From Amyelois transitella (lineage: Eukaryota; Arthropoda; Insecta; Lepidoptera; Pyralidae), in assembly GCF_032362555.1 (NCBI RefSeq), contig NC_083519.1:5845501-5909500 (forward strand): a stretch of DNA of 64,000 nucleotides, in the 5' to 3' direction. The notes under the pieces are model-generated. The model searched no databases and was not told the origin of the DNA. It was given only the letters and a program-made list of their open reading frames with translations. Both the position numbers and the translations under genes were made by a program. Within the stretch, counting starts at the first letter, position 1. Each line of letters opens with the position of its first letter. Shown here one piece after another: positions 61,139-64,000 of the stretch.

Positions 61139-61800
61139 TCACGTCTGTGCGGGCATATACCCTTGCAGAGTGACAGAGCCAACATTCATTATAAGACTGA
61201 AAGGCCACGTTCAGTAGTTTAGCTTGGAATTTAAATAGTGACAGGTTGCCAGCCCATCGCCTAAAAGAGAAATTCCAAGTATATAAGCCTATCCCTTAGT
61301 CGCCTTTTACGACATCTATGTGAAAGGGATGGAGTGGTCCTATCCTTTTTTCTATTAGTGCCGGGAACCACACGGTGAAAAAAAGAAGTTGGATACTAAG
61401 TAATTTGCTTTCTCAAATTGTGGTGAGTAGGGCACATACCTAATGCATGCTATGAACCATTGACGGGCCAGAAGTTTTATACTACCAAGAGGGCTGACTA
61501 CTTTATATCTATATAAATGGACTTAGTGCGTTTTTTGATGTTGAACGTTTTAATGATGCCCGCAATGTGTTCAAGTTTTTATGTATATAAAATTGTGTGA
61601 ACAGCTACAAATATATGACCGCATTATATGATCCCTGTTATGTATTAACACAATTCATTGCTCTACAAAAGTCTTCCGATGACGCAATTCATATTTAAAA
61701 ATGTAATATTGTTTCCAGATATTGCGACAGTCGGCGCAAGGTGCTGCTAGAACACGTGAACGAGGGCTACGAGAAGGACTGGTGGGACTACACAGAGTAA
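53005..61800 (+). CDS. ari-1: Ariadne-1, RBR-type E3 ubiquitin ligase
   Basis: Ariadne-1 (human ARIH1/HHARI) takes ubiquitin from UBCH7-type E2s onto its own cysteine and passes it to targets, partly with neddylated cullin-RING ligases. Ten exons: 53005-53211, 56425-56577, 57233-57301, 57511-57597, 58367-58495, 59131-59301, 59622-59818, 60288-60477, 60826-61052, 61719-61800. All phases fit, for 1512 bases and 503 residues, equal to the fly protein. Order: acidic N-terminus ([21 protein letters not shown]), UBA-like region, RING1 (C133, C136, C150, H152, C155, C158...), IBR (from C216), RING2 with [19 protein letters not shown], in which C304 is the expected catalytic cysteine, then the Ariadne autoinhibitory domain ending KDWWDYTE. 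Intron 1 carries a LINE; introns 5, 7 and 9 carry short repeats. It is intact as far as I can see. Confidence 0.97.
53580..53715 (-). repeat. Diverged (TATG)-tailed short repeat abutting the LINE
   Basis: 'GGCCACATTCAGCTGTATGG', 'GATAGAATTGAGATTCAAAT' and 'AGTGACAG' match the family. The copy breaks off where the LINE begins, which suggests the LINE inserted into it or beside it. Confidence 0.6.
53716..55967 (+). mobile_element. 5'-truncated non-LTR retrotransposon with (TTA)n tail in ari-1 intron 1
   Basis: The element carries a long uninterrupted reverse transcriptase frame, a 3' untranslated part of about 330 bases, then AATAAAGATTTATTATTATT and further TTA repeats to about 55967. The endonuclease part and any ORF1 are missing. 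No target duplication was recognised. The open frame suggests a recent insertion. Confidence 0.88.
53734..55593 (+). CDS. Reverse transcriptase of a Jockey/CR1-like LINE (N-terminus missing)
   Basis: This frame of 619 residues lies inside the LINE. RT blocks in order: [73 protein letters not shown] (first catalytic Asp), [21 protein letters not shown], and FADDT with F333 and catalytic D335-D336. The thumb region has [18 protein letters not shown]. After RT there is a cysteine-poor tail and no RNase H domain. The real protein would begin further upstream with an apurinic-like endonuclease, absent here, so this copy cannot retrotranspose on its own. The first ATG of the frame is not a natural start. 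Clade assignment is tentative: Jockey or CR1 group. Confidence 0.9.
   Translation: MKKRKNEYEKELIQNAAKTNNKKLWDTIKQCTNLNRSSSQSASDLVSKSNPSKSVNDINQYFVSIGKNLAEKSMPSAAPHGSLHLCPPHSSTFFLTPTDDAEVGNVIFSLKKDHSFGRDNISGDFLKRYHNILVPPLTHIFNLMFSTGTFPNDFKLAEVIPIHKNGERDCVNNYRPISLLSILAKIAEKLINKRLVHYLESQKLISDSQFGFRAKISTNDAVHNLTDFIVAKLDVKKKVLVIFLDLAKAFDTVSTPLLLTKLERLGIRDIPLKLFQDYLYGRLQRVRVGEYKSGDLPINYGVPQGSVIGPTLFLTFINDLCNLDLPNGKIITFADDTALVFHGDTWDQVYQYAQKGFNKVCSWLSDNGLTLNVDKTKYIPFSIRNINNAIHDKYSIVAHMCRSDQTCPCSKILLTYNIKYLGVVIDNTLSFNYHLNLLTTRVRKLIFIFKQLRHIADVNIVRMVYFALCQSIIGYCITVWGGIPKTNLLSLERAQRAVLKVCFFLPYRFPTEDLYGLTEVLTVRQLFVLNVILRQHSRLNYNPAAFALRRRGYRVAAADQWSTAFAQRFFGFLGKYLYNKINTTLSIYRLTKFNCKKTTSSWLKSLTYEETENLLEIPA
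56585..57232. other. ari-1 intron 2 with two repeat relics
   Basis: 56660-56745 is a solo LINE 3' tail in plus orientation ('GCAGAGATTGTGGCAAGTAG ... CCTCCGGGAAAGAGGCGTG', then TATGTATGT). 56790-56945 is a reverse-orientation piece of the Helitron-like repeat seen at 6205-6560. Confidence 0.65.
57598..58366. other. ari-1 intron 4
   Basis: This is mostly unassigned AT-rich sequence. About 58228-58285 is a small minus-orientation piece of the (TATG)-tailed short repeat ('CCTTAGTCGCCTCTTACAAC'). Confidence 0.5.
58525..58840. repeat. Fold-back pair of (TATG)-tailed short repeats
   Basis: 58525-58720 is a minus-orientation copy missing its tail, followed directly by a plus-orientation part copy from 58721 that ends in TATGTATGTATGTATG. 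The arms 58537-58571 and 58721-58755 are perfect 35-base inverted repeats (the left arm starts CACGTTCAGCTATTTGG). This lies in ari-1 intron 5. Confidence 0.85.
59932..60190 (+). repeat. (TATG)-tailed short repeat, plus orientation, ari-1 intron 7
   Basis: This is nearly full length, with a small gap after GTGCCGTGT. It contains 'CCCATGGATGTCGTAAAAGG' and 'TAGCAACCTGTCACTATTTG' and ends in GTATGTATGT about 100 bases before exon 8. Confidence 0.85.
61070..61134. repeat. (TA)n microsatellite
   Basis: About 60 bases of pure AT dinucleotide start 20 bases after the ari-1 exon 9 donor (61053) and abut the tail side of the short repeat at 61139. It probably grew from that repeat's simple 3' tail. 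Confidence 0.95.
61139..61375 (-). repeat. (TATG)-tailed short repeat, minus orientation, ari-1 intron 9
   Basis: The plus strand runs from 'AATCACGTCTGTGCGG' through the reverse complement of the family to 'GTGCCGGGAACCACACGG'. It is almost full length. Confidence 0.8.
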
Positions 61801-62447
61801 ACACCCTTCTCTACTTCGTTGAGCATCGCATCATACTCGTAAAGCCCCTATTACACTAATGTGTCACATTGATCCAGTGACAAAAGCCTTGCTGACTGCT
61901 AATTAGAATGAGAGGCTGAAACACGTGTACTGGAAATAGCATCGTCTAATAGGGGCTCAAAACCAATATGCCATTGATTTAATTCAGACGGCCCAAATCA
62001 TTGAGTATCTAATTCAGTTCAGTGAAATAACATTTAGCATCTTCATGTTATGTTTTTTCACTTTTTTGAATTAGTAAGTGGGATAGGCGCTTAACAATAG
62101 GTTATACTGTTCATACGAAAAAATGAAAATTATAGACGAAAATGTGTGCTGTCTCATTTTATAGCGGTCCAATGTGTAGGCTTGTTTAGAAAGGCTGATG
62201 TTTGTATATAGTTGATAGGTCATTCGTAATTCTACGAAACATTTTAACATAAAAGAGTACCTTGTTTCAAGGTTACCTTTTGCCTATATTGTTTATGAAT
62301 TGTTCTATTATAATTGAATAATAAAACAAATTTGAGACGTCCATTTCTGTGGTTAATTTTTGGGATCTAGTTAGTGTGTAGGTTATTTTCACCTGACGAT
62401 ATTTTCCCTCGCAGTAAGAGCGTGTTAGCAATCAATATAATGTACAT
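61801..62447 (+). other. ari-1: ari-1 3' UTR
   Basis: Non-coding sequence follows the stop. An AATAAA at 62320-62325 is the best candidate poly-A signal. Another lies at about 63875, beyond the LINE insertion, and could have served a longer 3' UTR. Confidence 0.55.
62320..62325 (+). terminator. ari-1: Candidate ari-1 polyadenylation signal
   Basis: AATAAA about 520 bases past the ari-1 stop codon, in an AT-rich context. Confidence 0.5.
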
Positions 62448-63738
62448 TACTCTAAGAGATATTGATTAATAGAGTCAGGAATGAAACTGATGACAAAATA
62501 TGGGATGCTCAAGCGGGATTTCGAAAGGGAATGGAATGTACTGATCAGGTCTTTTCCTTGCGGTGCATAGCCGAAAAGTTTTTGGCCAAGAGTCAAAAAG
62601 TCTATTGCACATTCGTAGATCTGGAAAAGGCCTATGACAGAGTTGAGAGGAATGAATTGTGGTCTGCACTTTCTATGCATGGGGTGAGCAGTCTCTTAAT
62701 ACGAGCACTGAAATCCTTATATGAGGATTAGAGTGCTTGTGTCAGGATAAACGGAGCGCACACTGAGTGGTTTAAGATTGAGAAAGGCGTTGGGCAAGGA
62801 TGTGTTGCGTCACCGTGGCTGTTCAACCTATTTATGGATAGTTGTTTGACAGATTTGAAAGAGTCTGAAAGTGGATTAAGGATGAATGAGTTACTCGTCA
62901 AATGTCTGCTCTACGCCGACAATCAGATTATACTGGCGTCATCAGCGGAGGAGTTACAGGAGATGGTAAACTGTATGCATGAAGCTTTAAAAGAGAAAGG
63001 AATGAAAGTGAACGTAAGTAAAACTAGAACACTGGTTTTTGAAATGGAGAAAGAAATGACAGCATGTAATATTTTGATTGGAGGAATAAAAGTGGAGCAA
63101 GTGAAAGAGTTTGTATATCTAGGATCAAAGTTTACATCAGATGGCAAGTATGATAGTGATATTGAAAGGAGAGTGAACGCGGGGAACATGGTGAATGGAG
63201 CTTTGCATGCCTTTATGAGCAGCCAGTCGAGCCTTTTTGGATAGTTTCCAAGTTATGGGAGTTAAAGTTGGGTATGGCTAAAGAAGCATGAAAGCAGAAT
63301 AAATGCAGTGGAAATGAGAGCGTTAAGGAGTATGTTGGGTGTGAAATTGAGTGACAGGATAAGGAACAGCGTGATAAGGGAATGTTGTGATGTGAAAGAA
63401 GATGTAGTTACAGGAATAGAAAAGGGTATGTTAAGATGGTTCGGTCATGTGGAGAGGATGAATGAAAGCAGGTTGACTAAGCAGATATACAAGGAGAGTG
63501 TGGAGGCAAAGGTCGGAGTGGGAAGACCTAGACGAACGTATCTTGATCAAATTAAGAACGTCCTGGTAAAGGGTCAGGTCAAAAGTACACGAAACCGCCG
63601 AGCTTGTATGAAGAGAGTTATGAATGTGGATGAAGCGAAGAAAGTATGCAGAGATCGTGGCAAGTGGAAAGAGGTAGTCTCTGCTTACCCCTCCGGGAAA
63701 GAGGCGTGATTTTATGTATGTATGTGTACTCTAAGAGA
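62448..63738 (+). mobile_element. RTE-like LINE, 5'-truncated, with 12-base target duplication
   Basis: The insertion (62460-63726) is flanked by TACTCTAAGAGA at 62448-62459 and again at 63727-63738. It has a 5' truncation and a short TATG-type 3' tail (TTTATGTATGTATGTG), all hallmarks of target-primed reverse transcription. It is the source type for the many solo 3' tails elsewhere in the window. Confidence 0.92.
62460..63709 (+). pseudogene. Broken reverse transcriptase of the RTE-like LINE
   Basis: RT blocks are clear: QAGFRKGMECTDQVFSL, TFVDLEKAYDRVERNEL (catalytic Asp), GVGQGCVASPWLFNLFMD, and LLYADNQIIL, where the usual YADD is YADN. Breaks: a TAG at 62729-62731, and after HAFMSSQSSL (about 63235) a stop with missing sequence. 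The frame picks up again near 63293 (KHESRINAVEMRALRSMLGV) and runs to CRDRGKWKEVVSAYPSGKEA and stop at 63707-63709. The missing part would encode the VHRGVLVP-like region seen in relatives. It cannot make a working enzyme. Confidence 0.9.
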
Positions 63739-64000
63739 ATCGTAGGCCGTAGTTAGTTATTCGCATTTGTGCAGTTTAGAACGGGCACGGTTTTCTTCAA
63801 GTTGCAATAATGTTCTTATGAGTAAAACATGGTTCTATGTTTTTTTTTAGCGAGTTTGCTGAGTTATTGTTCTGAGAAATAAAAGCAGGTGTTTAGGGAA
63901 GACAACCGGAACAAACGCTTGTAGTATGACAGTATCTATTTGGTAGACGTGGTTTTCGTAATATGTAATTGTGGTATCGATTTAGAAACGATAGAAATGG
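63739..64000. other. Downstream flank, no gene seen
   Basis: Once the LINE is removed this continues the ari-1 3' flank. An AATAAA near 63875 is the only signal noted. Confidence 0.4.

Noticed and set aside
1..64000. CRISPR arrays, operons, tRNA or rRNA genes
   Set aside because: None seen. The spliced genes show this is eukaryotic nuclear DNA, and the periodic repeats are minisatellite or microsatellite.

Overview
The window looks like nuclear DNA from a moth or butterfly (Lepidoptera). Exons are compact, conserved and fairly GC-rich. They sit in AT-rich introns and spacers full of repeats of lepidopteran type: R1-like and RTE-like LINE pieces, a mariner, a probable Helitron relic, and short retroposed repeats ending in (TATG)n. 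Assignment to Lepidoptera is inference from these repeats; the gene identities rest on direct reading of the translated exons.

Layout. Positions 1-1173 hold the decayed 3' end of an R1-type LINE. From 3666 to 41469 on the plus strand lies most of one very large gene, the rabconnectin-3 alpha / DmX-like protein (Rbcn-3A; vertebrate DMXL1/DMXL2). I read 61 coding exons totalling 9375 bases; all phases agree and all introns are GT-AG, giving 3124 residues to the stop. The first exon(s), encoding roughly the first 100 residues, are not recognisable and probably lie left of the window. A mariner element with an unbroken transposase ORF sits in the intron before exon 47. On the minus strand, 50024 to 44548, is cytosolic isoleucyl-tRNA synthetase (4 exons, 1208 residues). 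Head to head with it, 361 bases away, is COMMD10 (2 exons, 194 residues, 50385-51966). From 53005 to 61800 is ariadne-1, an RBR E3 ubiquitin ligase (10 exons, 503 residues). Its first intron carries a 5'-truncated LINE with an open 619-residue reverse transcriptase. Downstream of ariadne-1 a truncated RTE-like LINE (62460-63726) is flanked by a 12-base target-site duplication.

The genes are conserved housekeeping or regulatory genes (V-ATPase assembly, translation, COMMD/Commander trafficking, ubiquitin ligation) and do not form a pathway. No new defence, toxin or biosynthetic system was found. The most unusual signal is inside Rbcn-3A: at least five introns contain a decayed copy of part of the exon just upstream, one of them twice, with weaker cases in two more introns. 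Other points of note are TE insertions within about 40 bases of splice acceptors, inverted pairs of the same short repeat inside single introns, and a 51-base minisatellite grown from a LINE 3' tail.
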